DNA of 64,000 nucleotides, taken from assembly GCA_031081715.1 (NCBI GenBank), contig JAVHMA010000003.1:1-64000 (forward strand). The letters run 5' to 3'. This DNA comes from Armatimonadota bacterium. Lineage in GTDB: Bacteria; Sysuimicrobiota; Sysuimicrobiia; Sysuimicrobiales; Humicultoraceae. This document shows, in pieces, positions 42,430 to 50,773 of this stretch. The translations under genes were made by a program, and so were the position numbers. Position 1 is the first letter of the stretch, and each line of letters starts with the position of its first letter. The notes under the pieces were generated by a model, which made no database searches, was not told the origin of the DNA, and worked only from the letters and a program-made list of their open reading frames with translations.

Positions 42430-44193
42430 TCAGCCGGCCTGGCCGCCGCCGGCGCCCGCCGCAGAGGGCCCGGCCGGACGTCGCTGCAGCCGCTGCTCGA
42501 CCGACTCGAGCAGTTCCTGCACGCCGCGCGCCACCTCGCGCCAGGCGCTGCCGTACTGCCCCATGGTCCGGTACTTCCGGTAACGCCGCTCAACCAGCCG
42601 ACGCGGAGGCAGCCGCCCCAGCTCCGCGAGCGCGGAGACCACGTAGCGACGCACCGCGGCCGCGGCCGCGTCGTGGTCGGCGTGCGCGCCGCCGGCCGGC
42701 TCCGGGATAATGCCGTCGATGACCCCGAGGCGCAGCAGGTCGGCCGCGGTGAGCTTGAGAGCCGCGGCCACCTCGGGCGCGCGCGCGGCGTCGCGGTAGA
42801 GGATCGCGGCGGCCGCCTCTGGGGAGATGACCGAGTAGAACGCATGCTCCAGCATGTACACCCGGTCGGCGAGGCCCAGGGCGAGCGCCCCGCCGCTGCC
42901 GCCCTCGCCGATGACCACGGCCACCACGGGCGTCGGGAGCAGGGCCATTGCCTGGAGGTTGGCCGCCAGTGCCGGCGCGATGCCGCGCAGCTCGGCCTCG
43001 TAGCCGGGGTAGGCGCCGGGCGTGTCGATGAGCGTCAGCACCGGCAGGCCGAACGTGCCCGCGAGCCGCATCAGCCGCAGCGACTCGCGGTAGCCCTCGG
43101 GCAGCGGCATGCCCTGGTGGGGACCGCCGGGCCGGTCGGGCCACGACCCGCGCTCCTGGCCGATGACGACCACCGGCTGGCCGTCGATCTCGCCGAGCCC
43201 GCCGACGATCGAGGGGTCGTCGCCCGACTGGCGGTCGCCGTGGAGCTCGACGAACGAGGCGACCATCCGCCGGATGTAGGCGAGCGCCGTGGGCCGCTGC
43301 GGGTGACGCGCAGCCTGGACGACGTCCCAGGCTTCCGGTGGCTGCGTCTGCGGCGCACGCGGGAGCCGCTCGGCGGCCAGGTGTCCCCGCGGGCCGCGGC
43401 GGAGGTGGCGCAGGAGGTACTGCACGACCTCGCGCAGCCGCCGCCGGTCGAGCACCAGGTCCACCATGCCACCGGCAAACAGGCGCTCCGCGCGGTGCGA
43501 GTCCGGCGGCAGCACCTCGCCGACCGTGGCCTCGATCACGCGCGGGCCGACGAACCCGACCTGGGCACCCGGTTCCGCGATGAGGATATCTCCCAGCGAG
43601 GCGAAGCTCGCGGTCACGCCGCCGAACGTAGGGTGCGCGAGCACCGAGACGTACGCCAGCCCGGCCGCGTGGTGGCGCGCGCGCGCGGCCGCGGTCTTGG
43701 CCATCTGGACCAACGATAGCATGCCCTCCTGCATGCGCGCGCCGCCGCTGGCGGTCACCGTCACCACGGGCAGCCGCCGGCGTGTGGCAACCTCGAACGC
43801 CTTCGCGATCTTCTCGCCGACGACCGACCCCATGGTGCCGCCCAGGAACGCGAACTCGAAGACCGCGAGCACCACCGGGAGACCGCCGATGCGCGCCGCT
43901 CCGACCACGACCGCCTCGCGCAGGCCCGTGCGGCGGCGCGCCTCGATCAGGCGCGCGCGGTAGGCGCGCTGGTCCGCGAACCGTAGCGGGTCGGTGGAGA
44001 TGAGCCCGCGGTCGAACTCGCGGAACGTGCCAGCGTCGACCAGCGAGGCGATGCGATCGCGCGCCGGCATCCCGAGGTGCGCGCCACAGGCAGGACACAC
44101 CCACAGGCTCTGGCGCAGCGCGTCCTCCGACGCCTCGGCCCCGCAGGCCGGGCAACGGTGCACAGCCGGCCCGGCCGACCTAGACCGCGCCAT
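42430..44193 (-). CDS. accDA: Fused acetyl-CoA carboxylase carboxyltransferase (AccD-AccA)
   Basis: The protein has 587 residues. The N-terminal half is the beta subunit with its zinc ribbon (CPACG at 14-18 and CPACG at 33-37) and VVTVTASGGARMQEGMLSLV. The C-terminal half is the alpha subunit, with ERGSWPDRPGG-like substrate loop, GMPLPEGYRESLRLMRLAGT, IDTPGAYPGYEAELRG and GEGGSGGALALGLADRVYML. In most bacteria the two are separate; fused forms occur sporadically. The enzyme moves CO2 from biotin to acetyl-CoA to make malonyl-CoA for fatty acids. No biotin carboxylase or carrier gene is nearby. The ATG lies 14 bases inside the end of the CoA-transferase gene, an unusual pairing. Confidence 0.95.
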   Translation of the reverse strand: MARSRSAGPAVHRCPACGAEASEDALRQSLWVCPACGAHLGMPARDRIASLVDAGTFREFDRGLISTDPLRFADQRAYRARLIEARRRTGLREAVVVGAARIGGLPVVLAVFEFAFLGGTMGSVVGEKIAKAFEVATRRRLPVVTVTASGGARMQEGMLSLVQMAKTAAARARHHAAGLAYVSVLAHPTFGGVTASFASLGDILIAEPGAQVGFVGPRVIEATVGEVLPPDSHRAERLFAGGMVDLVLDRRRLREVVQYLLRHLRRGPRGHLAAERLPRAPQTQPPEAWDVVQAARHPQRPTALAYIRRMVASFVELHGDRQSGDDPSIVGGLGEIDGQPVVVIGQERGSWPDRPGGPHQGMPLPEGYRESLRLMRLAGTFGLPVLTLIDTPGAYPGYEAELRGIAPALAANLQAMALLPTPVVAVVIGEGGSGGALALGLADRVYMLEHAFYSVISPEAAAAILYRDAARAPEVAAALKLTAADLLRLGVIDGIIPEPAGGAHADHDAAAAAVRRYVVSALAELGRLPPRRLVERRYRKYRTMGQYGSAWREVARGVQELLESVEQRLQRRPAGPSAAGAGGGQAG

Positions 44194-45370
44194 CGCGGTG
44201 CATCGCGGCGATCGCCGCGTCGTCGAAACCGCATTCGCGCAGGATCGCGTCGGTGTGCTGACCCAGCACGGGTGGCGGCGCGGCGACGCGGCCCGGCGTC
44301 TCGGACAGCTTCACGGGCACACCGGTCTGCCGGATGCGGCCCGCGCGCGGGTGGTCGACCTCCACCACCATCCCGCGGTGACGCACCTGCGCATCCGCGA
44401 ACAGGTCGGCCATCAGGTAGATGGGGCCAGCGGGCACGCCGGCCGCCTCGAGGGCGCGCGTCCACTCCGCGGTCGTCCGCGACGCGAAGAGCTCCTCGAG
44501 CAGCGCCACCAGCGCGTCGCGGTGGGCCACCCGGTCAGCGTTGGTACGGAACCGGGCGTCCGCGGCCAGGTGGGGCGCGCCGACGGCCTGGGTGAAGCGG
44601 CTCCAGATCGCCTCGCTGCCGACGGCCACGTTGACGTAGCCATCGCGCGTGCGGAACGCCTGGTAGGGCACCAGCGAGGGATGCGCGCTGCCCAGCCGCC
44701 GCGGGTTCTCACCGGTCGCGAAGTAGTGCCCGGCCTGGTAGGTCATCCAGCCTACCTGGGCGTCGAGCATGGCGGCGTCCACGTGCTGGCCGCGGCCCGT
44801 CCGGGCGCGCACGTGCAGCGCCACCATGATGCCGAAGGCCGCGAACATGCCCGCGGCGATGTCGGTCACCGCCACCCCCACCTTCACGGGTGGCCGGCCC
44901 TCCTCCCCGGTCGTCCCCATCAGTCCGCCCATGCCCTGGACGATCAGATCGTAGGCGACGCGCTCGCGGTAGGGCCCGTCCTGGCCGAACCCCGAGATGG
45001 ACGCGTACACCAGCCGCGGGTGCGCGGCGGCCACCGCCGCGTAGCCGAAGCCGAGCCGGTCCATGATACCCGGCCGGAAGTTCTCGACCAGGACGTCGGC
45101 GCGGGCGAGCAGCCGCCGCAGCACCTCCTGGCCCGCCGGGTGCTTGAGGTTGAGGGTAAGGCTCTCCTTGTTGCGGTTCACCCCGAGGAAGTACGCGCTC
45201 TCGCCGCCCACGAACGGCGGGCCCCAGCCGCGGGTGTCGTCGCCGCCGTCGGGGCTCTCCACCTTGATGACGCGCGCCCCCATGTCGCCGAGCATGGTGG
45301 TGCAGTAGGGCCCGGCGAGCGCGCGGGTGAGGTCGAGGACCAGCAGGTCGCCCAGCGGACCGTCGCGCAT
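44180..45370 (-). CDS. CaiB/BaiF family class III CoA-transferase
   Basis: The protein has 396 residues. Family landmarks are LVLDLTRALAGPYCTTMLGDMG at the N-terminus, NRNKESLTLNLKHPAGQEVL, LVENFRPG and VKVGVAVTDIAAGMFA, where D170 corresponds to the catalytic aspartate of formyl-CoA transferase. The glycine-rich and C-terminal small domain follow. These enzymes move CoA between carboxylic acids. Neighbours are a putative cyclase/amidase upstream (18-base gap) and accDA downstream (14-base overlap), so CoA activation of a ring-cleavage acid is plausible. The substrate is not predictable; the family includes carnitine, formyl, succinyl and benzylsuccinate transferases. The ATG at 45370 starts the conserved fold directly. 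Confidence 0.94.
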   Translation of the reverse strand: MRDGPLGDLLVLDLTRALAGPYCTTMLGDMGARVIKVESPDGGDDTRGWGPPFVGGESAYFLGVNRNKESLTLNLKHPAGQEVLRRLLARADVLVENFRPGIMDRLGFGYAAVAAAHPRLVYASISGFGQDGPYRERVAYDLIVQGMGGLMGTTGEEGRPPVKVGVAVTDIAAGMFAAFGIMVALHVRARTGRGQHVDAAMLDAQVGWMTYQAGHYFATGENPRRLGSAHPSLVPYQAFRTRDGYVNVAVGSEAIWSRFTQAVGAPHLAADARFRTNADRVAHRDALVALLEELFASRTTAEWTRALEAAGVPAGPIYLMADLFADAQVRHRGMVVEVDHPRAGRIRQTGVPVKLSETPGRVAAPPPVLGQHTDAILRECGFDDAAIAAMHRDGAV

Positions 45371-45388
45371 GCTCAGAGGCCCGGGGGC

Positions 45389-46219
45389 CTACGCCTCCAC
45401 GAACGCGACGAGCCGGCAGAACGCCGCCTCGCCGCCCTTGAACCGGAACGGGAAGCAACCAACCCAGACCCTCTGGTCGAGCACCAGGTCGATATCCCCG
45501 CCGACGTTCTCCACGTGGAAGACGCCCCGGGGGAACAGCTTCGTGTGGGTCGCCTGGTAGTCGCGCGGCCAGGGGAACGCCTCGTCCATGGACATGCCGA
45601 TCTTCCGCTCGACCTCGGGGATCAGGTCACGCCGCGCGTCGCGCACCTTGGTGTTGAAGGGATGGTCGGTGGAAATGGCGTCGACCGCCATCCACCGGAT
45701 GCCCCGGTCCAGCACCCAGTCGCAGAACTCGGCGCGCGGGCCGGGGTGCCGGAGGAACGAGCGAGGCAGGTCGGGCCCGGCGTCGCGGTGCCGCCCCCTC
45801 GTGGCCTCGGACCAGTCCTCGTTGTAGTACGCGTGGTAGCCGGTGTGAATGACCAGGATGTCGCCGCGCTCGATCCGGATGCCGTGCGTCTTCTCCCATT
45901 GTTCGAAATGCTGCGGGCCGTAGATGTCGTAGTCGCCGATCCCGAACGGCTGCAGGTCCACGACGCACGCCGGGCCGACCAGGGTGGCGATCGGGATGCC
46001 CGCGACGTCGGGGCCGGGGTCGTTGAAGTGCAGCGGTGCGTCCAGATGCGTGGCGATGTGGTTGGTGCTGCTGATGTGCTGGGCGTTGACGCCCTCGAAG
46101 GCCATCTTCTTGACCCACTTGACGGTCGGACCCTCGTAGTAGGCGAACGGCGGCGAGTCCACGCTGAAGTTCTGCGAGAGGTCGAGCACGCGGCAGCGGG
46201 ACAGGTCGAACGGCTTCAT
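45389..46219 (-). CDS. Cyclase family (kynurenine formamidase-like) metal-dependent hydrolase
   Basis: This 276-residue protein has the signature of the cyclase/KynB family as HIATHLDAPLHFND, in which two His and an Asp bind zinc or manganese (the usual form is H-G-T-H-x-D-x-P). Other motifs are VLDLSQNFS, IERGDILVIHTGYHAYYNE, WMAVDAISTDHPFN and VFHVENVGGDID with the acidic ligand region. Known members hydrolyse N-formylkynurenine, isatin and other cyclic or aryl amides. The ATG follows GGAGGAG closely. It heads a likely operon with the CoA-transferase and accDA. Given the nitrogen-heterocycle genes around it, hydrolysis of a cyclic amide such as isatin-like or hydantoin-like compounds is a reasonable guess. 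Confidence 0.85.
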   Translation of the reverse strand: MKPFDLSRCRVLDLSQNFSVDSPPFAYYEGPTVKWVKKMAFEGVNAQHISSTNHIATHLDAPLHFNDPGPDVAGIPIATLVGPACVVDLQPFGIGDYDIYGPQHFEQWEKTHGIRIERGDILVIHTGYHAYYNEDWSEATRGRHRDAGPDLPRSFLRHPGPRAEFCDWVLDRGIRWMAVDAISTDHPFNTKVRDARRDLIPEVERKIGMSMDEAFPWPRDYQATHTKLFPRGVFHVENVGGDIDLVLDQRVWVGCFPFRFKGGEAAFCRLVAFVEA

Positions 46220-46288
46220 GCAGGCTCCTCCTCGGGCGGATCGATCTGGTGGGGACTAGCTTCGGCGCCGCGCCGGCGGTGCCTGCGT

Positions 46289-46303
46289 GCCGCCGGTGGC
46301 GGC
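46289..46303. repeat. Short GC hairpin in the kelch-cyclase gap
   Basis: GCCGCC and GGCGGC flank GGT in the 147-base noncoding gap between the kelch gene stop (46367) and the cyclase start (46219). No T-run follows. It could slow transcription between the two minus-strand genes. I see nothing else in this gap except the cyclase ribosome site. Confidence 0.35.
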
Positions 46304-46366
46304 GCGGCGACCGCACAGGCGGCCCTCGGGCTGTGGCGGGCGCGGCGCGCCTGACGCCGCACAGAA

Positions 46367-47392
46367 CTAGCCGGGGACGAACGCCTCGTGCGTGGTCGAG
46401 GGGCGGCTGCCGCCGACGGTGAGCCCGCCGCCGGGGATGTAGATCGTCCCGCCCACGGCCGCGGCCCCGGTACCGTGGCGCGGCGTGGGCATCGGCGGCA
46501 GCGCCGCCCACCCGTCGGCGCGGGGATCGTAGACCTCGGCCTCCTGGAAGACGCGGCCGGTCTCCTCGCCGCCGAACACGTACGCCCGGCCGCCCAGGGC
46601 CGCGGCCGCGGCGCCGCTGCGGGGCGTGGGCAGCGGCGCCCGCTCCTGCCACCGGTCGGCCGCGGGATCGTAGGCGTGGTGGCGCCCGGTGTTGTTCGCG
46701 AAGGTGTTGAACCGGCCGCCGATCGCGTGGATGCGGCCGTCGAGGACGACGAGCGCGATGTGGTCGCGGCCGTCGGGCAGCGGCGCCCGCGCGCTCCAGG
46801 TGTCGGCCGCTGGGTCGTAGACCTCGTGCGTGCCCACGCTGGTGACATCCCGACCGCCGACGACGTGGAGCCGGCCACCCACCTCGGCGACCGACATCGC
46901 GCCGCGCTTGGCGGGCAGCGGGGCGATCTCGCGCCAGGCGTTCGCCGCCACGTCGTAGACGAAGCAGTTGGCGATCGCGGTGCGGTTCTGCTCGATGAAC
47001 CCGCCGAACGCGTAGATGCGGCCGTTGAACCCGACCACGCCCACGTGGTTGAGGCCCCGCGGCATCGGGGCGAGCGTGCGCCAGGCATCGGTGGCCGGGT
47101 CGTAAACCTGATTGAGCGGCTGATCGACGCGGCCCTCGGCGTAGCCTCCGAGCACGTAGACCTTGCCGTCGAGGACGGCGACGCTGATCTCGGTACGCGC
47201 AAGCGGCAGCGCGGCCCGCGTGATCCACCGGCCGCCCCCGGTCTGCGCCACGCGCGGCGCCCCGGCCGGGGACGCCTGCGTCACACGGGCGAGCGTCCCG
47301 GCCGCGGCGGCCCATCCGAGCGCCGCGGCGCCCGCGACGAACGCGCGGCGGGTGATCCCATCGGCTGCGGTGTGGCGGCGGGTTTGCGACAT
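46367..47392 (-). CDS. Tat-exported kelch-repeat beta-propeller protein
   Basis: This 341-residue protein has a twin-arginine signal, ITRRAFVAGAAALGWAAAAG, followed by six kelch-type blades with the repeated pattern hydrophobic strand, GG, Tyr-Asp-Pro and Trp: VYVLGGYAEG, IYAFGGFIEQ, LHVVGGRDVT, IHAIGGRFNT, AYVFGGEETG and IYIPGGG. Each is followed by VYDPATDAW-like strands. It is probably a periplasmic or surface propeller acting as a scaffold or sialidase-like binder; no catalytic residues are identifiable. The ATG at 47392 is preceded by AGGAGGGGGAG. It is divergent from the cytosine-deaminase-like gene across 154 bases and upstream of the cyclase gene. Confidence 0.9.
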   Translation of the reverse strand: MSQTRRHTAADGITRRAFVAGAAALGWAAAAGTLARVTQASPAGAPRVAQTGGGRWITRAALPLARTEISVAVLDGKVYVLGGYAEGRVDQPLNQVYDPATDAWRTLAPMPRGLNHVGVVGFNGRIYAFGGFIEQNRTAIANCFVYDVAANAWREIAPLPAKRGAMSVAEVGGRLHVVGGRDVTSVGTHEVYDPAADTWSARAPLPDGRDHIALVVLDGRIHAIGGRFNTFANNTGRHHAYDPAADRWQERAPLPTPRSGAAAAALGGRAYVFGGEETGRVFQEAEVYDPRADGWAALPPMPTPRHGTGAAAVGGTIYIPGGGLTVGGSRPSTTHEAFVPG

Positions 47393-47546
47393 CTCCCCCT
47401 CCTGGCCGGCTGGTGCACCACGACCCTCGTACGCAGGGGGCGCCCGGCCGGTTCGCGCGCCCGGGAGATGCGGGCCACACGCGCCGTTCGGCCCGGCCCG
47501 GGCAGGGAAAGGCGCGGGTGGAGCGTAATCTCCCTGCGACCCCACG

Positions 47547-48815
47547 ATGGACCTCATCATCAGACGGGCGGCGACCCTGGCCCACCCCGGGCCCGTGGAC
47601 ATCGGGATCGACGGCGGGCGCATCGTCCGCCTCGCCCCGGCGCTGCCCGACCGCGCCGCCGAGGAGATCGACGCCGACGGACGCCTGGTCACCCCCGGGC
47701 TGGTCGAGCCGCACATCCACCTGGACGCCGCCCTCACCGCGGGCGAGCCGCGGTACAATGCGACGGGCTCGCTGTTCGAGGGGATCGAGATCTGGGGCGA
47801 GCGCGTCCGCTCGCTGACCCGCGACGACGTCCGGCGCCGCGCCCACGAGGCGATCACCTGGATGCTGGCCTGCGGGGTCACCCACATCCGCACCCACGTG
47901 GACGTCTGCGACCCGTCGCTCGTGGCGTTGCGCGCGCTGGTCGAGGTCCGGGACGCGTGGCGGGGCGTGGTCGGCATCCAGATCGTCGCGTTCCCCCAGC
48001 AGGGCATCTACTCGTTCCCCGACGGCGAGGCGCTCCTCGTCGAGGCCCTGGGGCTGGGCGCCGACGTGGTGGGCGGCATCCCGCACTACGAGTGGACCCG
48101 CGAGTATGGCGAGCGGGACGTTCGCACCGCGCTGCGGCTGGCCGCCGAGCACGATCGGCGGGCCGACCTGCATTGCGACGAGACCGACGACGACCAGAGC
48201 CGGTACCTCGAGCTGGTGGCTGCCGAGACGATCCGCCTGGGGCTCCAGGGCCGGGTGACCGCGAGCCACACCACCGCGATGCACTCGTACAACAACGCCT
48301 ACGCCTACCGGCTCATCCGGTGGATGCGCCACGCCGGGGTCCACATCGTCACCAACCCCCTGGACAACGCCGTGCTCCAGGGCCGCTTCGACGGCTACCC
48401 GGTGCGGCGCGGCTATACGCGCGTGCGCGAGTTGCTGGCGGCCGGCATCAACGTCTGCATCGGCCATGACTCGATCATGGACCCGTGGTACCCGCTGGGG
48501 GTCGGCGACCCGATCCAGGCCTGCTTCGTGATGGTGCACTACGGCCACATGTCGGCGCACGCCGACTTCACCACGCTGCTCGAGATGGTCACCACCCGCG
48601 CCGCGGCCGCGCTCGGGCTCGCGGACTACGGCCTGGCGGAGGGGTGCCGGGCGGACCTGGTGGTCTTCGACGCGCCCACGGCCATGGACGCCATCCGGCG
48701 GCTGGCACCGCGGGTAGCGGTCATCGCGGGCGGCCGCGTGGTGGCCCGCACGACGCCCGCGCGCACAGAGGTCCTCGCCGGCGGGGAGCGCCGGACGGTG
48801 ACGTTCCAGCGATGA
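47547..48815 (+). CDS. codA: Cytosine deaminase-like amidohydrolase
   Basis: This 422-residue metal-dependent deaminase has metal ligands visible as PHIHLD (H56, H58), DLHCDETDDDQSR (H209 and catalytic E212), ASHTTAM (H241) and GHDSIMDPWYPLG (D308). The last two motifs and FPQQGIYSFPDGEA are the same as in E. coli CodA, which turns cytosine into uracil and ammonia. Relatives deaminate isoguanine or creatinine-type rings, so the exact base is open. Its stop overlaps the ABC permease start (ATGA), and a binding protein and ATPase follow, making an uptake-plus-deamination operon for a pyrimidine-like compound. The start ATG at 47547 lacks a strong ribosome site but begins the conserved fold. Confidence 0.88.
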   Translation: MDLIIRRAATLAHPGPVDIGIDGGRIVRLAPALPDRAAEEIDADGRLVTPGLVEPHIHLDAALTAGEPRYNATGSLFEGIEIWGERVRSLTRDDVRRRAHEAITWMLACGVTHIRTHVDVCDPSLVALRALVEVRDAWRGVVGIQIVAFPQQGIYSFPDGEALLVEALGLGADVVGGIPHYEWTREYGERDVRTALRLAAEHDRRADLHCDETDDDQSRYLELVAAETIRLGLQGRVTASHTTAMHSYNNAYAYRLIRWMRHAGVHIVTNPLDNAVLQGRFDGYPVRRGYTRVRELLAAGINVCIGHDSIMDPWYPLGVGDPIQACFVMVHYGHMSAHADFTTLLEMVTTRAAAALGLADYGLAEGCRADLVVFDAPTAMDAIRRLAPRVAVIAGGRVVARTTPARTEVLAGGERRTVTFQR

Positions 48816-49630
48816 GCGCGGACGCCGCGCCGGCCCGGCCCGCCGCGCGCCCCGGCCCGCGGGTGCGGCTCCCGGTCGCGGAGCTGCGCTCCTGGGCGAT
48901 CTTCGGTGCGCTCGCCGTGGCCGCGTGGGAGGCGGCCTCCCGACTGTACGGGCAGCCCTACCTGCTGCCCGCGCCGTCGGCGATCGCCGCGGAGTTCCGC
49001 GAGCACTGGCCGCTGGTGCTCGGCTACGCGGCGATCACCAGCCAGGAGATCGTCGTCGGGTTCCTGGCGGGCGCCCTGGCGGCCCTGCTGTGCGCGATGG
49101 TGTTCCTGCGGCTCCCGCGCCTGGTCGAAGACTTCCTCTACCGGGTGATCGTCACGCTCAACAGCACGCCCTTCGTCGCGCTGGCTTCGCTGGCGGTGGT
49201 GTGGTTCGGGCTGGGGCTGCAGAGCAAGATCGTCATCGCGGGCATGTACACGTTCTTCGCGGTCCTCTACACGACGCACAAAGAGTTCATCTCGGTCGAG
49301 GTCATCCGCGAGCAGTTGATGGACATCTACAACGCGACCTGGTGGCAGCGGATCTTCCTGCTCAAGATCCCCTCGGCGCTGCCCATCATCTTCGTGAGCC
49401 TCAAGGGCGGGGTCATGGCCGCCGTGAATGGCGCGATCGTCGGCGAGCTCTTCGGCGCGTTCGAAGGGCTCGGCTACATGATCCTGGACTCGCGGTACGT
49501 GGGCAACACTGTGCGGGTGTTCCTGGCCGCGGTCTTCTGCACCGCTATCGGGTGGCTGCTCCTCGGCGCCGTCACGCTCGCCGAGCGCCTGCTGCTGCCC
49601 TGGCACGTGAGCATGGCCGGGCGCCGGTAG
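48812..49630 (+). CDS. ABC importer permease, SsuC/ThiX type
   Basis: This 272-residue inner-membrane permease has about six helices. The family loop is EQLMDIYNATWWQRIFLLKIP, in the position of the EAA motif, and PSALPIIFVSLKGGVMAAVNGAIVGE precedes the last helices. It belongs to the nitrate/sulfonate/taurine/pyrimidine-precursor group that works with NMT1-like binding proteins. ATGA overlap with the deaminase links substrate uptake to deamination. The N-terminal 25 residues are proline/alanine-rich and cytoplasmic. The binding-protein gene follows after 86 bases. Confidence 0.92.
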   Translation: MSADAAPARPAARPGPRVRLPVAELRSWAIFGALAVAAWEAASRLYGQPYLLPAPSAIAAEFREHWPLVLGYAAITSQEIVVGFLAGALAALLCAMVFLRLPRLVEDFLYRVIVTLNSTPFVALASLAVVWFGLGLQSKIVIAGMYTFFAVLYTTHKEFISVEVIREQLMDIYNATWWQRIFLLKIPSALPIIFVSLKGGVMAAVNGAIVGELFGAFEGLGYMILDSRYVGNTVRVFLAAVFCTAIGWLLLGAVTLAERLLLPWHVSMAGRR

Positions 49631-49716
49631 CGCCCGGCGCGAGAGGAGGACGGAGGCCCAGGGGCGCTGCCCGGCCAGCAGTACGGTTCCACCAGACGCA
49701 CGAGGGGGGAGACGCG

Positions 49717-50715
49717 ATGCGCATCGCACTGCGAATGGCCGCCCTGCTCGCCGCGGTCGTGCTGGCCAGCGCCGGGACGCTGGCGGCGCAGGGCCTAACG
49801 AAGGTCACGATCATCGAGGCGTGGTTCATCCACAACGAGTCCATGGGCGATCCGGTCGCCGTGGAGAAGGGGTTCTACCGGAACCTGGGGCTCGACGTCC
49901 GCGTCGTCGGCGGCGGCCCGGGGCTCTCTCCGATCGACCGCGTGATGGCCGAGTCCAAGAAGGGCACGATCGTCTTCGGCGTGGACTACCCTTACAACAT
50001 CCTCGACGCGCGGGAGAAGCAGCGACTCCCGCTGGTCGTCGTGGCGCACGACTTCCAGCGCTCCGCGGTGCGGCTCTTGTCGTGGAAGGAGCTGCGGGGC
50101 CCGCGCGATGTGGAGGGCACGGTGGCCACCTGGATCGGATACGACAAGCAGATCAAGGCGGCGATCGGTCCGGACTGGGAGCGCCGCATCCGAGTCGTCA
50201 ACCAGCAGGGCGACCCGGCCACCATCGGCTCCTGGCTGAAGAAGGACTACCAGTTCGCGCACGCGATGATCTACAACGAGGTGCTGGTCGCCAAGCGCAC
50301 CGCCAAGGAGCGGTACTACGTCTACGACTTCCCGTCCTGGGGGATCGACTGGCCGGAGAACGTCGTCTTCACCACCGAGGAGATCGTCCAGAAGCACCCG
50401 CAGGTCGTGCAGGCCTTCGTGACCGGCCGCTACCAGGGCTACAAGTACGCGCTGGCTAACCGGCAGGAGACCGTGCGGATCCTGGTCCAGTACAACAGCA
50501 ATCTCAAGGGCGGCGAGGCGCACGAGCTCGAGGGCATGGACGGCATCGCCTCGATCATGGTGACCGACACCTCGCGGCGCCACGGGCTGGGGTACGTGGA
50601 CCCGGCCGGCTGGCAGCGCGTGGGCCGCGACATGCAGCGAGCGGGCTTCTACCGCACGATGCCGAACGTCACCGCGGCCTACTCCACCCGGTTCCCGAGC
50701 AAGGTGATGCCGTAG
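49717..50715 (+). CDS. NMT1/THI5-like substrate-binding protein
   Basis: This 332-residue exported binding protein has the signal peptide RIALRMAALLAAVVLASAGTLAAQ. The NMT1-type fold follows: WFIHNESMGDPVAVEKGFY, LGLDVRVVGGGPGLSPIDRV (the glycine-rich ligand loop) and GVDYPYNIL. This family binds pyrimidine-like solutes such as thiamin pyrimidine or riboflavin precursors, and also taurine and nitrate. Beside a cytosine-deaminase-like enzyme a nucleobase is the natural guess. GGGGGGAG lies seven bases before the ATG. A very strong hairpin follows the stop (50724-50756), then the ATPase gene, the same arrangement as after the binding protein at 7150-8175. Confidence 0.9.
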   Translation: MRIALRMAALLAAVVLASAGTLAAQGLTKVTIIEAWFIHNESMGDPVAVEKGFYRNLGLDVRVVGGGPGLSPIDRVMAESKKGTIVFGVDYPYNILDAREKQRLPLVVVAHDFQRSAVRLLSWKELRGPRDVEGTVATWIGYDKQIKAAIGPDWERRIRVVNQQGDPATIGSWLKKDYQFAHAMIYNEVLVAKRTAKERYYVYDFPSWGIDWPENVVFTTEEIVQKHPQVVQAFVTGRYQGYKYALANRQETVRILVQYNSNLKGGEAHELEGMDGIASIMVTDTSRRHGLGYVDPAGWQRVGRDMQRAGFYRTMPNVTAAYSTRFPSKVMP

Positions 50716-50723
50716 GCACCGCC

Positions 50724-50756
50724 CGGGCGGGGGCGGCGGGCCGCCGCCCCCGCCCG
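50724..50756 (+). promoter_or_regulatory. Strong GC hairpin between binding-protein and ATPase genes
   Basis: Arms at 50724-50739 and 50741-50756 are perfectly complementary over 16 bases around a single central base, so at least 15 pairs form with a three-base loop. There is no T-run, so a complete terminator is unlikely. It probably stabilises the upstream binding-protein mRNA or reduces readthrough into the ATPase gene. Confidence 0.6.
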
Positions 50757-50773
50757 CCGCGGGTGTTCGCCCC

